Source: Micromonospora_J zhanjiangensis (GTDB lineage: Bacteria; Actinomycetota; Actinomycetes; Mycobacteriales; Micromonosporaceae). Taken from it: a stretch of 64,000 nucleotides of DNA. Shown here in pieces: positions 24,831 to 33,743 of the stretch. The stretch is from assembly GCF_042650605.1 (NCBI RefSeq), contig NZ_JBHSBN010000005.1, forward strand, positions 124,001 through 188,000, written 5' to 3'. Numbering within the stretch: the first letter of the stretch is position 1; each line of letters begins with the position of its first letter. The notes beneath the pieces were generated by a model. It did not search any database, was not told the DNA's origin, and was given only the letters and a program-made list of their open reading frames with translations. The position numbers and the translations under genes are program-made.

Positions 24831-25610
24831 ATGAGAGACCGGAAACCGGTCGAGAGTTGGCTCACCGACATGGACGGTGTGCTGGTGCACGAGGGGCAGC
24901 CGGTGCCCGGCGCGCCCGAGTTCGTCAACCGCCTGCGCGGTTCCGGCAAGCCGTTCCTGGTGCTGACCAACAACTCGATCTACACCCCGCGCGACCTGCG
25001 GGCCCGGCTCACCCGGATGGGCTTCGAGGTGCCCGAGCACGCCATCTGGACGGCCGCGCTGGCCACCGCCCAGTTCCTGTCCGACCAGCGGCCGGGCGGC
25101 ACCGCGTACGTGATCGGCGAGGCCGGCCTGACCACCGCGATGCACGCCGTCGGCTACATCCTGACCGACTACTCGCCGGACTACGTGGTGCTGGGCGAGA
25201 CCCGCACCTACAGCTTCGAGGCGATCACCAAGGCGGTCCGGCTGATCGACGACGGCGCCCGGTTCATCTGCACCAATCCGGACCCGACCGGCCCGTCGGC
25301 CGAGGGGGCGTTGCCGGCGGCCGGTTCGGTGGCCGCGATGATCTCCAAGGCGACCGGGGTGGAGCCGTACTTCGTCGGCAAGCCCAACCCGATGATGATG
25401 CGCTCGGCGCTGAACACCATCGAGGCGCACTCGGAGACCACGGCGATGATCGGCGACCGGATGGACACCGACATCCTCTGCGGCCTGGAGGCCGGGCTGG
25501 AGACCGTGCTGGTGCTCACCGGCATCAGCACCCGTACCGAGGCCGAGCGGTACCCGTACCGGCCGTCGCGGATCGTCGACTCGGTGGCCGACCTGATCGA
25601 CGAGATCTGA
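24831..25610 (+). CDS. HAD-IIA family phosphatase (NagD-like)
   Basis: A 259-residue haloacid-dehalogenase hydrolase. Motif I is SWLTDMDGVLVHEGQ (Asp nucleophile), motif II LTNNSIYTP, motif III Lys in YFVGKPNPMMM, and motif IV MIGDRMDTDILCG. The cap position is that of NagD/PNPase-type subclass IIA enzymes, which hydrolyse small phosphates such as nucleotides or sugar phosphates. The start has GAGGAG upstream. It may be co-transcribed with hemH, 61 bases away. The specific substrate is not evident. Confidence 0.9.
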   Translation: MRDRKPVESWLTDMDGVLVHEGQPVPGAPEFVNRLRGSGKPFLVLTNNSIYTPRDLRARLTRMGFEVPEHAIWTAALATAQFLSDQRPGGTAYVIGEAGLTTAMHAVGYILTDYSPDYVVLGETRTYSFEAITKAVRLIDDGARFICTNPDPTGPSAEGALPAAGSVAAMISKATGVEPYFVGKPNPMMMRSALNTIEAHSETTAMIGDRMDTDILCGLEAGLETVLVLTGISTRTEAERYPYRPSRIVDSVADLIDEI

Positions 25611-25613
25611 CCC

Positions 25614-25637
25614 GTCCGGCCGGTGGGCCCGCCGGAC
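25614..25637. terminator. Short hairpin after the HAD phosphatase gene
   Basis: GTCCGGC at 25614-25620 pairs with GCCGGAC at 25631-25637 around a 10-base loop, just after the stop and before the convergent gene. It is a modest stem and could serve both strands. Confidence 0.4.
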
Positions 25638-25722
25638 CGGGCGGTCGGCCGCGACCGGGTCGGGCGGTCCAGAATCCGGGCGGTCGGCACCGTCAGGTGG
25701 GACAACACCCGGGACCGGCGGT

Positions 25723-26508
25723 TCAGGGACGAATCGGGGCGTTGCAGGCGGCGACCAGGGCCCGCCGGCAGGCTGCGGTGAGCGGGCGCAGGGCCGCGTC
25801 CCGCTGCTGCGCCTCGTAGGTGTTCACCGCGCCGCCCGGTGCCGCGTGCTCGGCCAGCGCCAGCACCTGGTCCAGGACGCTGGCCCGGGCGAACAGCCGC
25901 CGGGCCCGCGGGTCGAACCCGGGCGGCAGGTCGGTCGAGCCGTCCGGACGGCGCAGCGCGGCCAGCGCGCCGGCCAGCTCCGGCCGCCAGGCCGCGACGT
26001 CGAGCCGGGTCAGCGCGGCCGTCGCCTCGGCCAGCGCGGTGGCCAGTTCGGCCTCCGCCTCGGCCGCGCCCGGGTCGAGGTAGGCGCCGCGCCGCTCGGG
26101 CAGCGGGTAGACCGTCCACAGCACCGTCTCGAAGGTGTCCCCGGAACCGGACGTGTGGCTGCGTACCTCGGGCACCAGCCCCAGGTCGCCGGCCAGCACG
26201 GCCTCGCCGGCCAGCAGCGCCGCGCCGGCGAACGGACCCGGGCCGGGCAGGCCGCGCGGGTCGCCCGGGGCGGGCAGACTGAGCCGGACGTCGTCTGGCG
26301 TGATCTTGGACAGGGTGGGGAGGGCCTCGCGCAGCGGGACGTCGGTCCAGGTGCCCGGTGCGTCGGCGACCAGATGCTCCTCGTCGCCGGCGATCTGCTC
26401 GGCCACCTCGTCGTACGGCACCAGCCCGGCACGCCACGCGCGCACCCAGGTCACGAACCGGCTCGACCGGCGGGGAGCGAGGGTCACGGCGCCCACTGCT
26501 GGGAACAT
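25723..26508 (-). CDS. Conserved actinobacterial protein of unknown function
   Basis: A 261-residue protein from ATG 26508. It begins MFPAVGAVTLAPRRSSRFVT and has a WVRAWRAGLVPYDEVAEQI motif, then an Asp/Pro-rich centre with VLWTVYPLPERRGAYLDPG, and an Ala/Leu/Arg-rich helical C-terminal third. No signal peptide, membrane helix or metal motif is visible. I do not recognise a fold or catalytic motif. It diverges from the DUF3097 gene with 99 bases between starts. Codon use is normal for the genome, so the gene is genuine. Confidence 0.75.
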   Translation of the reverse strand: MFPAVGAVTLAPRRSSRFVTWVRAWRAGLVPYDEVAEQIAGDEEHLVADAPGTWTDVPLREALPTLSKITPDDVRLSLPAPGDPRGLPGPGPFAGAALLAGEAVLAGDLGLVPEVRSHTSGSGDTFETVLWTVYPLPERRGAYLDPGAAEAEAELATALAEATAALTRLDVAAWRPELAGALAALRRPDGSTDLPPGFDPRARRLFARASVLDQVLALAEHAAPGGAVNTYEAQQRDAALRPLTAACRRALVAACNAPIRP

Positions 26509-26607
26509 GCAGGCAAGAGTACGTGGTCCCCGCGGCCGTGTCTCGACCCCGGACCGAAGCGGCGCGCCACCGTGCCCGGGACGCCCCGACGCACTAACGT
26601 CGGCCGG

Positions 26608-27426
26608 ATGGGGAGATACGGCAACGACGTGCTGGCCGGCGACTGGCGGCGGCGCAAGGTGACGCCGACGGTCGACGCCGAGATCGACCTGGTGGTGGAG
26701 GACGCCGACTCCGGTTTCTGCGGCGCGGTCGTCGGGTTCGAGGCCGGTGCGGTGGTGCTGGAGGACCGGCACGGCCGGCGGCGCAACTTCCCGCTGCTGC
26801 CGGCGGCCTTCCTGCTCGACGGCGAGCCGGTGACCCTGCGCCGGCCGGCGCCGACCGCGGCCCCGGCGGCCCGCCGACGGACCGCCTCCGGGTCGATCGC
26901 CGTCGACGGGGTACCCGCCCAGGTGGCCAAGGCCAGCCGGATCTGGGTGGAGGGCGTGCACGACGCCGCCCTGGTGGAGCGCATCTGGGGCGACGACCTG
27001 CGGATCGAGGGCGTGGTGGTGCAGCCGCTGAACGGCATCGACGAACTGGCCGGCGAGGTGCGTGACTTCGCGCCCGGGCCGACCCGCCGGCTCGGCGTGC
27101 TGGTGGACCACCTGGTGCCCGGCTCCAAGGAGAGCCGCCTCGTCGCCGCCGTCACCTCGCCGTACGTGCTGGTGACCGGCCATCCGTACGTGGACGTCTG
27201 GCAGGCGGTGAAGCCGGCCGCGCTGGGCATCCGGGCGTGGCCGGTGGTCCCGCCGGGACGGCCGTGGAAGGAGGGCGTCTGCGCGGCCCTCGGCGTCGAC
27301 GAGCCGGCCGTGCTGTGGCGGCACATCCTGTCCAAGGTGGACAGCTTCGCGGACGTCGAGACGCCGCTCATCAACGCCGTGGAACGGCTGATCGACTTCG
27401 TGACCACCACACCGGACGTCGGCTGA
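26608..27426 (+). CDS. DUF3097 family protein
   Basis: A 272-residue protein matching the actinobacterial DUF3097 family: MGRYGNDVLAGDWRRRKVTP at the N-terminus, the central WVEGVHDAALVERIWGDDLR (a TOPRIM-like acidic segment with Glu then Asp) and the C-terminal KVDSFADVETPLINAVERL. The TOPRIM resemblance suggests a nucleic-acid role, but this is inference. ATG 26608 is the only start that keeps the family N-terminus. The gene ends 6 bases from the convergent serine-hydrolase gene. Confidence 0.87.
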   Translation: MGRYGNDVLAGDWRRRKVTPTVDAEIDLVVEDADSGFCGAVVGFEAGAVVLEDRHGRRRNFPLLPAAFLLDGEPVTLRRPAPTAAPAARRRTASGSIAVDGVPAQVAKASRIWVEGVHDAALVERIWGDDLRIEGVVVQPLNGIDELAGEVRDFAPGPTRRLGVLVDHLVPGSKESRLVAAVTSPYVLVTGHPYVDVWQAVKPAALGIRAWPVVPPGRPWKEGVCAALGVDEPAVLWRHILSKVDSFADVETPLINAVERLIDFVTTTPDVG

Positions 27427-27432
27427 CCGGCC

Positions 27433-28752
27433 TCACTCGACCCGGTCGGGGTCGCGGGTGAGGACGAAGGTGGCGACGTCGAGGGTGTCCACGGTACCGG
27501 CCGCGTCGCGGCGGACGGTGAGGATCTCGCCCCGGTTCTGGCCGGCCCGACCGCGCCACCGGTCGGTGCCCTCGCGGACGAACCGCCACGGCACGCCGCG
27601 CGCCGGGCGGAGCAGGGTGAAGACCAGTTCCTCGGTGTCCGGGTCCCACTCGGTCTCGTACTCCCGGCCCATCCACCACCAGCGGCCGGCCAGCTCGGCG
27701 GCGTCGGCCGGCAGCCCGTCGACCGGACGCCAGGGTCGCACGGCCGGCGGCGGTTCGGTGTCCAGCACGGTGTCCAGCAGGCGTACGCCCAGGCCGCCGA
27801 GGTGGCCGGCGCGGAACCCGTACGCGTTGGCGAAGCCGACCACGCCGGTGCGCGACGGCCGGTGCACGCTGACGGTGGCGACGTAGCCGGGCATCGAGCC
27901 GCCGTGGCCGACGTAGATCCGCTCGCCGGAGCGGGCCAGCTCCACGCCGAGTCCGTGCCCGCCGGTCCAGGTGTCGTTGATCGCCACCGGGACGGTCATC
28001 TCGGTGAGCGTCTCCGGCCGCAGCACCGCCGGGTCCGGGTCGGCCAGGAAGGCCGCCCAGGCGGCCAGGTCGGCCGTGGTCGACCAGAGCTGCCCGGCGG
28101 GGGCCATCGCGCCGGTGTCGGTGCGCGGCTCCTCGCGCAGCGTCCCGCGCCACGGGTGTACGACGTAACCGCGGGCGAACGGCTCCTCGGCCTGGTACGT
28201 GGTGCGGCGCATGCCCAGCGGTGCCAGCAGCCGGGTCCGGACCTGGTCCCACCACGCCTCGCCGACCAGCCTCTCCAGTACCCCGCCGAGCAGCCCGAAG
28301 CCCAGATTGGAGTAGTGGTACGTGAAGTGCGGCGGGTGGGCCAGCTTCTCCGGGCCCAGCCCGGCGAGCAGGGTCGGCAGGTCGGCGCCCGCGCTGCGTT
28401 CCCACCAGTCACCGTCGGGTTCCCGCTGCAGGCCGGAGGCGTGGCCGAGGAGCTGGCGCAGGGTCACCGCGCCGACCGGCGTGCCGGGCAGGTGCCGTTC
28501 CAGCGGGTCGTCGAGGTGCAGCCGTCCCTCGTCGCGCAGCCGCAGCACCAGGACCGCGGTCATCGTCTTGCTGATCGAACCGATCCGGTACTGGATGTCC
28601 GGGTCCGGCGCCGGGTGGACACCGGCACCGGCCACGTGCACCAGGGCGCCGTCGCGGACCACGCCGGTGATCAGGGAGGGCACCCGTCCGGCCGACTGGG
28701 CGTCGGTCACCAGGGCGTCGATCCGGCGTACGGTCTCCGGCAGCAGCGACAC
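27433..28752 (-). CDS. Beta-lactamase-fold serine hydrolase (class C / esterase EstB-like)
   Basis: A 439-residue penicillin-binding-protein-fold hydrolase. The nucleophile motif S-x2-K is IGSISKTMTAV near residue 53, the Tyr motif is YHYSNLGFGLLG, and the third motif HxG is in VGHGGSMPGYV. A C-terminal beta-rich domain of about 110 residues (WWWMGREYETEWDPDTEELV) resembles the extra domain seen in many actinobacterial members. It has no signal peptide, so a cytoplasmic esterase or peptidase is more likely than a true beta-lactamase. GTG 28752 is the start. Confidence 0.87.
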   Translation of the reverse strand: MSLLPETVRRIDALVTDAQSAGRVPSLITGVVRDGALVHVAGAGVHPAPDPDIQYRIGSISKTMTAVLVLRLRDEGRLHLDDPLERHLPGTPVGAVTLRQLLGHASGLQREPDGDWWERSAGADLPTLLAGLGPEKLAHPPHFTYHYSNLGFGLLGGVLERLVGEAWWDQVRTRLLAPLGMRRTTYQAEEPFARGYVVHPWRGTLREEPRTDTGAMAPAGQLWSTTADLAAWAAFLADPDPAVLRPETLTEMTVPVAINDTWTGGHGLGVELARSGERIYVGHGGSMPGYVATVSVHRPSRTGVVGFANAYGFRAGHLGGLGVRLLDTVLDTEPPPAVRPWRPVDGLPADAAELAGRWWWMGREYETEWDPDTEELVFTLLRPARGVPWRFVREGTDRWRGRAGQNRGEILTVRRDAAGTVDTLDVATFVLTRDPDRVE

Positions 28753-28861
28753 GGTCGTGGGTCTCCTCGGGCACGGGATCCGGCAACGGGCTATCGCACT
28801 CTACCGACAAAGGTGATCTTCGCGGTCGCACCCACGTGCGCGGACGTGACACTATCTGTAT

Positions 28862-29323
28862 ATGGAACCGGTGCTGTGGATCGTCCTGGGCGTCGTGCTG
28901 GCCGTCGCCGAGATCTTCACGACCACGCTGTTCCTGATCATGTTCGCGGTCGGGGCCCTCGCCGCGGCCGGCGCGGCCGCGCTGGGCGCCCCGATCGCCC
29001 TGCAGGCCCTGGTGTTCGCCCTGGTCTCCGCGCTGACCGTGGTGGCCGTCCGACCGACCATCAAGAAGCACCTCGAGTCCGCGACCGACGACCACGGCAC
29101 ACCGATCGGGGTGGCGGCCATCGAAGGCGCCGACGCGTTGGTGCTGGACCGGGTGGACGCCGACGGCGGCCAGATCAAGATCGACGGCGAGCTCTGGACC
29201 GCCCGCGCGTACGACGGGACCCAGGTCTTCGAGCCCGGCGAACGGGTCCGGGTGATCGAGGTCAGAGGCGTGACCGCCATGGTCTGGCGGGACGAGCCGA
29301 CATCCAGCGGACTGCCCGAATAG
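28862..29323 (+). CDS. NfeD-like membrane protein
   Basis: A 153-residue protein with hydrophobic helices at about 3-22 (LWIVLGVVLAVAEIFTTTLF) and 28-70, then a soluble OB-fold tail (LVLDRVDADGGQIKIDGELW, FEPGERVRVIEVRG). This is the short NfeD form that partners SPFH proteins such as QmcA or FloA in membrane microdomains. An SPFH gene follows 29 bases later. A TATCT element close to the start suggests a short or absent leader. Confidence 0.9.
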   Translation: MEPVLWIVLGVVLAVAEIFTTTLFLIMFAVGALAAAGAAALGAPIALQALVFALVSALTVVAVRPTIKKHLESATDDHGTPIGVAAIEGADALVLDRVDADGGQIKIDGELWTARAYDGTQVFEPGERVRVIEVRGVTAMVWRDEPTSSGLPE

Positions 29324-29352
29324 AAACCACCGGAAATGAGAAGGTGACCTGT

Positions 29353-30498
29353 ATGGGGACTGCGATCGCGGTGCTGCTCGGCGCCGTGGCCCTGATAGTG
29401 GCGATAACCCTGATCCGCGCGGTGCGGATCGTCCCGCAGCAACGGCAGGACGTGGTCGAGCGACTCGGCCGTTACAAGCGCACCCTGAACCCGGGACTCA
29501 ACCTGCTGGTGCCGTTCGTCGACGCGGTGCGCACCAAGGTCGACATGCGGGAGCAGGTGGTCAGCTTCCCGCCGCAGCCGGTGATCACCTCGGACAACCT
29601 GGTCGTCTCGATCGACACCGTGCTCTACTTCAAGGTTGTCGACTCGGTCCGGGCCACCTACGAGATCTCCAACTTCCTCCAGGCCATCGAGCAGTTGACC
29701 GTCACCACCCTGCGGAACGTGATCGGCTCGCTGGACCTGGAGCGGGCGCTGACCAGCCGGGAGGAGATCAACCGGCACCTGTCCGGGGTGCTCGACGAGA
29801 CCACCGGCCGGTGGGGCATCAAGGTCACCCGGGTGGAGATCAAGGCCATCGAGCCGCCGCCCAGCATCCGCGACTCGATGGAGAAGCAGATGCGCGCCGA
29901 GCGCGACCGGCGGGCGGCCATCCTCAACGCGGAGGGGCACAAGCAGTCGCAGATCCTCTCCGCCGAGGGTGAGAAGCAGGCCGCCGTGCTGCGCGCCGAC
30001 GGTGACCGCCAGGCCCGGATCCTGCAGGCCGAGGGTCAGGCCAAGGCGATCCGTACCGTCTTCGACGCGATCCACCAGGCCAACCCGAGCCAGAAGGTGC
30101 TCGCCTACCAGTACCTGCAAGCGCTGCCGCAGATCGCCAACGGCCAGGCCAACAAGGTCTGGATCGTGCCGACGGAGCTGACCAAGGCCCTGGAGGGCCT
30201 GGGTGGCGCGCTGGGCGGCCTGGGCAACATGGTCGGTGACGCGCCGTCGGCGGCGGTGGACGCCGGCGCCGTCGAGCGGGAGGCGGCCGAGGCGGCCGAG
30301 GCCGCTGCCGCCGCCGCGCAGGAGGTGCACAACGAGGTACGTGCCGCCGAGGCGCAGGCCAGCGGCTCGGACAAGAAGTCGCAGGAGTTGACCCAGGGCG
30401 ATCCGGTCCCGCCATCCGCCGTGCTGGGGGACGACGATCCGGAGCGCACCGCGGTCCTGCGGACCACCGACCCGGACCGCACCGAACGCCTGCACTGA
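29353..30498 (+). CDS. SPFH/Band-7 protein (QmcA/stomatin-like)
   Basis: A 381-residue membrane-anchored scaffold. One N-terminal helix (AIAVLLGAVALIVAITLIRA) precedes the Band-7 domain (RVVPQQ-type start VRIVPQQRQDVVERLGRYKR, then PGLNLLVPFVDAVRTKVDMR). A coiled-coil region with ILNAEGHKQSQILSAEGEKQ and two further similar repeats follows, and the tail is Ala/Glu-rich and then disordered. Such proteins form oligomeric membrane platforms, stabilised by the NfeD partner encoded just upstream. The start is ATG 29353 with AGAAGG upstream. Specific clients are unknown. Confidence 0.92.
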   Translation: MGTAIAVLLGAVALIVAITLIRAVRIVPQQRQDVVERLGRYKRTLNPGLNLLVPFVDAVRTKVDMREQVVSFPPQPVITSDNLVVSIDTVLYFKVVDSVRATYEISNFLQAIEQLTVTTLRNVIGSLDLERALTSREEINRHLSGVLDETTGRWGIKVTRVEIKAIEPPPSIRDSMEKQMRAERDRRAAILNAEGHKQSQILSAEGEKQAAVLRADGDRQARILQAEGQAKAIRTVFDAIHQANPSQKVLAYQYLQALPQIANGQANKVWIVPTELTKALEGLGGALGGLGNMVGDAPSAAVDAGAVEREAAEAAEAAAAAAQEVHNEVRAAEAQASGSDKKSQELTQGDPVPPSAVLGDDDPERTAVLRTTDPDRTERLH

Positions 30499-30619
30499 TC
30501 CGGCCCGGCGGCCCTCCCGGCCGCGCCGAGGTGAGAAAAACTCGGCAAACCGCCGCGCGACGCCCCGGCCCCTGACACGATCGGCTGTGACGGCCCGATC
30601 TCAGATCAGGCGCCGGGGC

Positions 30620-30668
30620 GTCGCCGTCCGTCCGGACGGGTCGGGGGGCCGCCCGGCCGGACGGCGAC
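30620..30668. terminator. Hairpin between the SPFH and TIR genes
   Basis: GTCGCCGTCCG (30620-30630) pairs perfectly with CGGACGGCGAC (30658-30668), with further GC-rich pairing possible inside the 27-base loop. It lies in the gap between convergent genes and can end transcription from both sides. Confidence 0.5.
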
Positions 30669-30675
30669 CGCCGAA

Positions 30676-33549
30676 TCAGCGTGGGCAGGACAGTTCGTCC
30701 GGCGCGGCGGTTCCCACGAACAGTCGCCAGTCGGCCCTGGTCAGGTCGCGCCCGGCCACGTCGCAGGCGGCGCGGGTCCAGTCCGCCGGATCGACGCTCC
30801 AGCGCAGCACCTCGCCGGAGTCGGTCGCGGTGACGAACTCCCGCCCGCCCGGGTCCGCGACCGCGCCGGTGGCTCCCCAGGGCGCCAGCCCGGTGGAGCG
30901 GCCCGGCAGCGGCAGCGCGACCCGGCCGAGTTCGTCGCCCGAGCGGACGTCGACGAAGACCAGGGTGCCCTGACCGGTGAGCCGGACGGCGAGACCGTCC
31001 GGGGAGCCGGCGAGAATGTCGGTGTAGGCGGCACCCGGACCGACCAGCCGGTCCGGCTCCCGGCCGGTCCGCCAGACCGCCAGCAGGCCGTCCGCACCGC
31101 CGACGAGCAGGTTGTCGCCGGCGTAACCGACCGCCCGGGCGTTCGACCCGGCTAGTTGGCGAACGTCGTCGGTACCGACGGAGACGACCCGGACGGTGCC
31201 GTCCGGTGCGACGACCGCGGCGCTGCGTCCGTCGGGGCTCACCGCCGCGGTGTTGGCGCGCCGCTCCGGCGGCAGTCTGCCCGGCCCGGGAACGCTCCAC
31301 CGGACCGTCCCGGTGGCCGGATCGCGCCACTGGACGCCGCCGTCGGCGGTCACCACGACCAGCCGCCCTCCGTCGGGGGAGAGGCCGACCGCCCGTACGC
31401 CCGGCGGTGCCGGCTGCGTCCACGTCGGCCGGTCGGGCCAGCCGGTCGGCGGCCCGTCGGAGAGCACAAGCAGCCGTTCGGCGGACAACCAGACCGGGAT
31501 CCCGGAGTAGGCGTCGAGATCCGCCTCCGTCGGCCGCGCTGGTCCGTCGAGCTGTTCGATCCGTAGGTGTCCCTCGCTGAGCACGGCGAGGCGGTGGCCG
31601 TCGGGTGCGACGGCCAGCTGCGGCACCGGCCCGGCGTTGCTGGTGTCCGGCGCGTCGGTAGGCGGTCCGGCGAGCATCCGGGACACCTGGTCGAAGTCCC
31701 ACAGGACCAGCGTGCTGCCGGCGGCCGTGGCGGTGACCAGTCGGTGCGTGCCGAGGAAGGCCATGGCCCGGGTGCCGGACGTGCCGGGCAGTCGTTTGAC
31801 GCCGCCGTCGGTCAGATAGGCGTACAGGGCCTCGCCACCGGCGGCCGCGACGGCCCGACCGTCCGTGGCGACGGCGAACCGGTCCGGTTCCTCGATCGGG
31901 ATCGCCGCCGGTTCGGCCGGGGACCGGGGCTGCCCGGCGCCGTCCGGTCCGGCGGGGTGGGCGGTCAGCCAGACCTGACCGTACTTGGCCCAGGCGAAGT
32001 AGCTCGTGTCGGGGGAGTAGCCGCAGCAGTAGTACTGGTCGGCCGGGGTCACCTGCTCGTCGGACCCCTCCCGGCGGGCGAAGTCGGCGGCGTCGAGGCG
32101 GGCCCATGCCCCGGTGCCGTCGGCCAGGGCCACCGTACGGTCGTCCGGCAGGCCGACCGCCGCCCAACCGGCATCCAGCCGGTGCCGGCGCAGTTCCTTA
32201 CCGGTGCCCGGGTCGAAGAGGATCAGCGGATCACCGGCCTGCCCGCCGACGACCGCGGCGGTGCGGCCCGAGGGTGACACGGCGACCGCGGCGACCCGAC
32301 CCGCGAACACGGCCCGCGGCGGGTCGCCGGGGTGCCAGACGTACAGTTTCGTCCCGTCGCTGGCGACGACCCGGTCGCCGGCGTCGTCCGCGGCGAGCGC
32401 CGTGATCCCCCGATCGGCGGCCCGGACGCTGATCACCGCGTCGGCCGGTGACGCACCGCCGGCGTCGGCGGTCGGTGTGCCGGTGGCACCGGCCGCCGGT
32501 CGGCCGGTCGGTGTGCCGGCTGTCGGCTGGCCGACTGGTGGTCCCGTGCCGGCGCCGGGCGGCGCGTCCCACCGCAGCAGCCGCCCGTCGTCGCTCCCGG
32601 CGAAGACCGACCGGCCGTCACCCGACGCCGCGAGCGCTGCCACCGTCGCGGGCAGCGGTTGGAACCGCCGCAGGTACGGGCTCGCCGCCGTCACCTGGAA
32701 CAGCGCGGACCGGGTCTGCGCGTCCTGGTCCATCCGGTACGCCTCGGCGGCCAACAGCGCCGCGACGTCCAGGTGGGTGTCGATGTTCGCCACCGCCGTG
32801 GCTGCCAGCGCCCGAGCCGTCGCCAGCCGAGCCTGGCGGATGGCGTTGTCCCGTTGGCGTACCGCGACGCTGGCCGCGACACCGGCGGCGACGGCCAGTA
32901 CGACCAGCGCGGTGACCGCCCCGACCACGGCCCGGACGGTCCGCCGGCGCTGCCGGATGTGCTCGCCGACCAGGAGGTCCTTCGGCACCCCGCGCACGGC
33001 GCAGGCCAGGTCGGCCACGCAGTCGATCAGCCGTGGGTTGGCCGGTTCGACCTGTTCGGCGTCGCGCAGCCAGCGCAGGTCCACCCACCGCGGCTCCTCG
33101 CCGAGCCGGGTCCGCAACGACGGTGGCAAGGCCGTGGTGCGGTCCGGGTCGAACCGGCCGCTGTCGGCGTCCCAGGCGAGTTCACCGTCGGTGAGCACGA
33201 TCAGCAGGCGGTCCGCCGGTCGGTTCGCCAACCACCAGCGCACCTCCCGGTCGACCCAGACCGACGCGGCCGCCTCCGGCGAGGCCATCAGGATCAGCCA
33301 CCGTGAGGCGGCCAGGGCGGCCTCGATGGAGGGCCAGAGGCCCGCGTTCGCCGTCAGGTTGGCGTCGTCCCGGAACACCCGCAGCGAGCGGGTACGGTGC
33401 CAGGGCTTGGCGAAGCGTTCCAGTTCCCGTTGCAGGGTGGGCGCCAGCCGACCGTCCAGGGCGTGGCTGTAGGAGATGAAGGCGTCGAAACCGGTGGCCG
33501 GCGTCCGATGCGGCGCCGCCGGCCACCGACCTAACAGAGGTGTCCGCAC
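30676..33549 (-). CDS. TIR-domain, transmembrane, WD40-repeat protein
   Basis: A 957-residue protein from GTG 33549. Residues 20-160 form a TIR domain: FDAFISYSHALDGRLAPTLQ, then FRDDANLTANAGLW and SPEAAASVWVDREVRWWLAN. The Glu in WVDREV is at the place of the catalytic Glu of NAD-cleaving TIR proteins. A membrane helix (VVGAVTALVVLAVAAGVAAS) lies near residue 230, followed by a helical linker (NAIRQARLATARALA) and then about 650 residues of WD40-type repeats (repeated DG, GR and LAVAPDGHRLAV units) ending in SCPR. The gene is single and diverges from a membrane-protein gene. It could be a stress or phage sensor; no partner effector gene is adjacent. Confidence 0.85.
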   Translation of the reverse strand: MRTPLLGRWPAAPHRTPATGFDAFISYSHALDGRLAPTLQRELERFAKPWHRTRSLRVFRDDANLTANAGLWPSIEAALAASRWLILMASPEAAASVWVDREVRWWLANRPADRLLIVLTDGELAWDADSGRFDPDRTTALPPSLRTRLGEEPRWVDLRWLRDAEQVEPANPRLIDCVADLACAVRGVPKDLLVGEHIRQRRRTVRAVVGAVTALVVLAVAAGVAASVAVRQRDNAIRQARLATARALAATAVANIDTHLDVAALLAAEAYRMDQDAQTRSALFQVTAASPYLRRFQPLPATVAALAASGDGRSVFAGSDDGRLLRWDAPPGAGTGPPVGQPTAGTPTGRPAAGATGTPTADAGGASPADAVISVRAADRGITALAADDAGDRVVASDGTKLYVWHPGDPPRAVFAGRVAAVAVSPSGRTAAVVGGQAGDPLILFDPGTGKELRRHRLDAGWAAVGLPDDRTVALADGTGAWARLDAADFARREGSDEQVTPADQYYCCGYSPDTSYFAWAKYGQVWLTAHPAGPDGAGQPRSPAEPAAIPIEEPDRFAVATDGRAVAAAGGEALYAYLTDGGVKRLPGTSGTRAMAFLGTHRLVTATAAGSTLVLWDFDQVSRMLAGPPTDAPDTSNAGPVPQLAVAPDGHRLAVLSEGHLRIEQLDGPARPTEADLDAYSGIPVWLSAERLLVLSDGPPTGWPDRPTWTQPAPPGVRAVGLSPDGGRLVVVTADGGVQWRDPATGTVRWSVPGPGRLPPERRANTAAVSPDGRSAAVVAPDGTVRVVSVGTDDVRQLAGSNARAVGYAGDNLLVGGADGLLAVWRTGREPDRLVGPGAAYTDILAGSPDGLAVRLTGQGTLVFVDVRSGDELGRVALPLPGRSTGLAPWGATGAVADPGGREFVTATDSGEVLRWSVDPADWTRAACDVAGRDLTRADWRLFVGTAAPDELSCPR

Positions 33550-33743
33550 CCGTCCATGGTATGGGCCCTCGTCTATTCTTCCAGCCGGCCCGGTTCGGGC
33601 GGCCGGTCGAATCGGTGAACCGGCCGTGCCCGGTCACCACATCTGCCACCATCAGAAATGAGACCGATTCCGATCAGCCGGATCCGGTCGGCGGCCTCTG
33701 AGACTCATCGAAAGCCGAACCCGGCCGGAAGAGAGGTGGCGTG

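Noticed and set aside
29924..32167. Leftward 747-codon frame across the SPFH/TIR boundary
   Set aside because: It crosses two well-supported genes and a terminator hairpin and codes for Arg/Pro-rich sequence.
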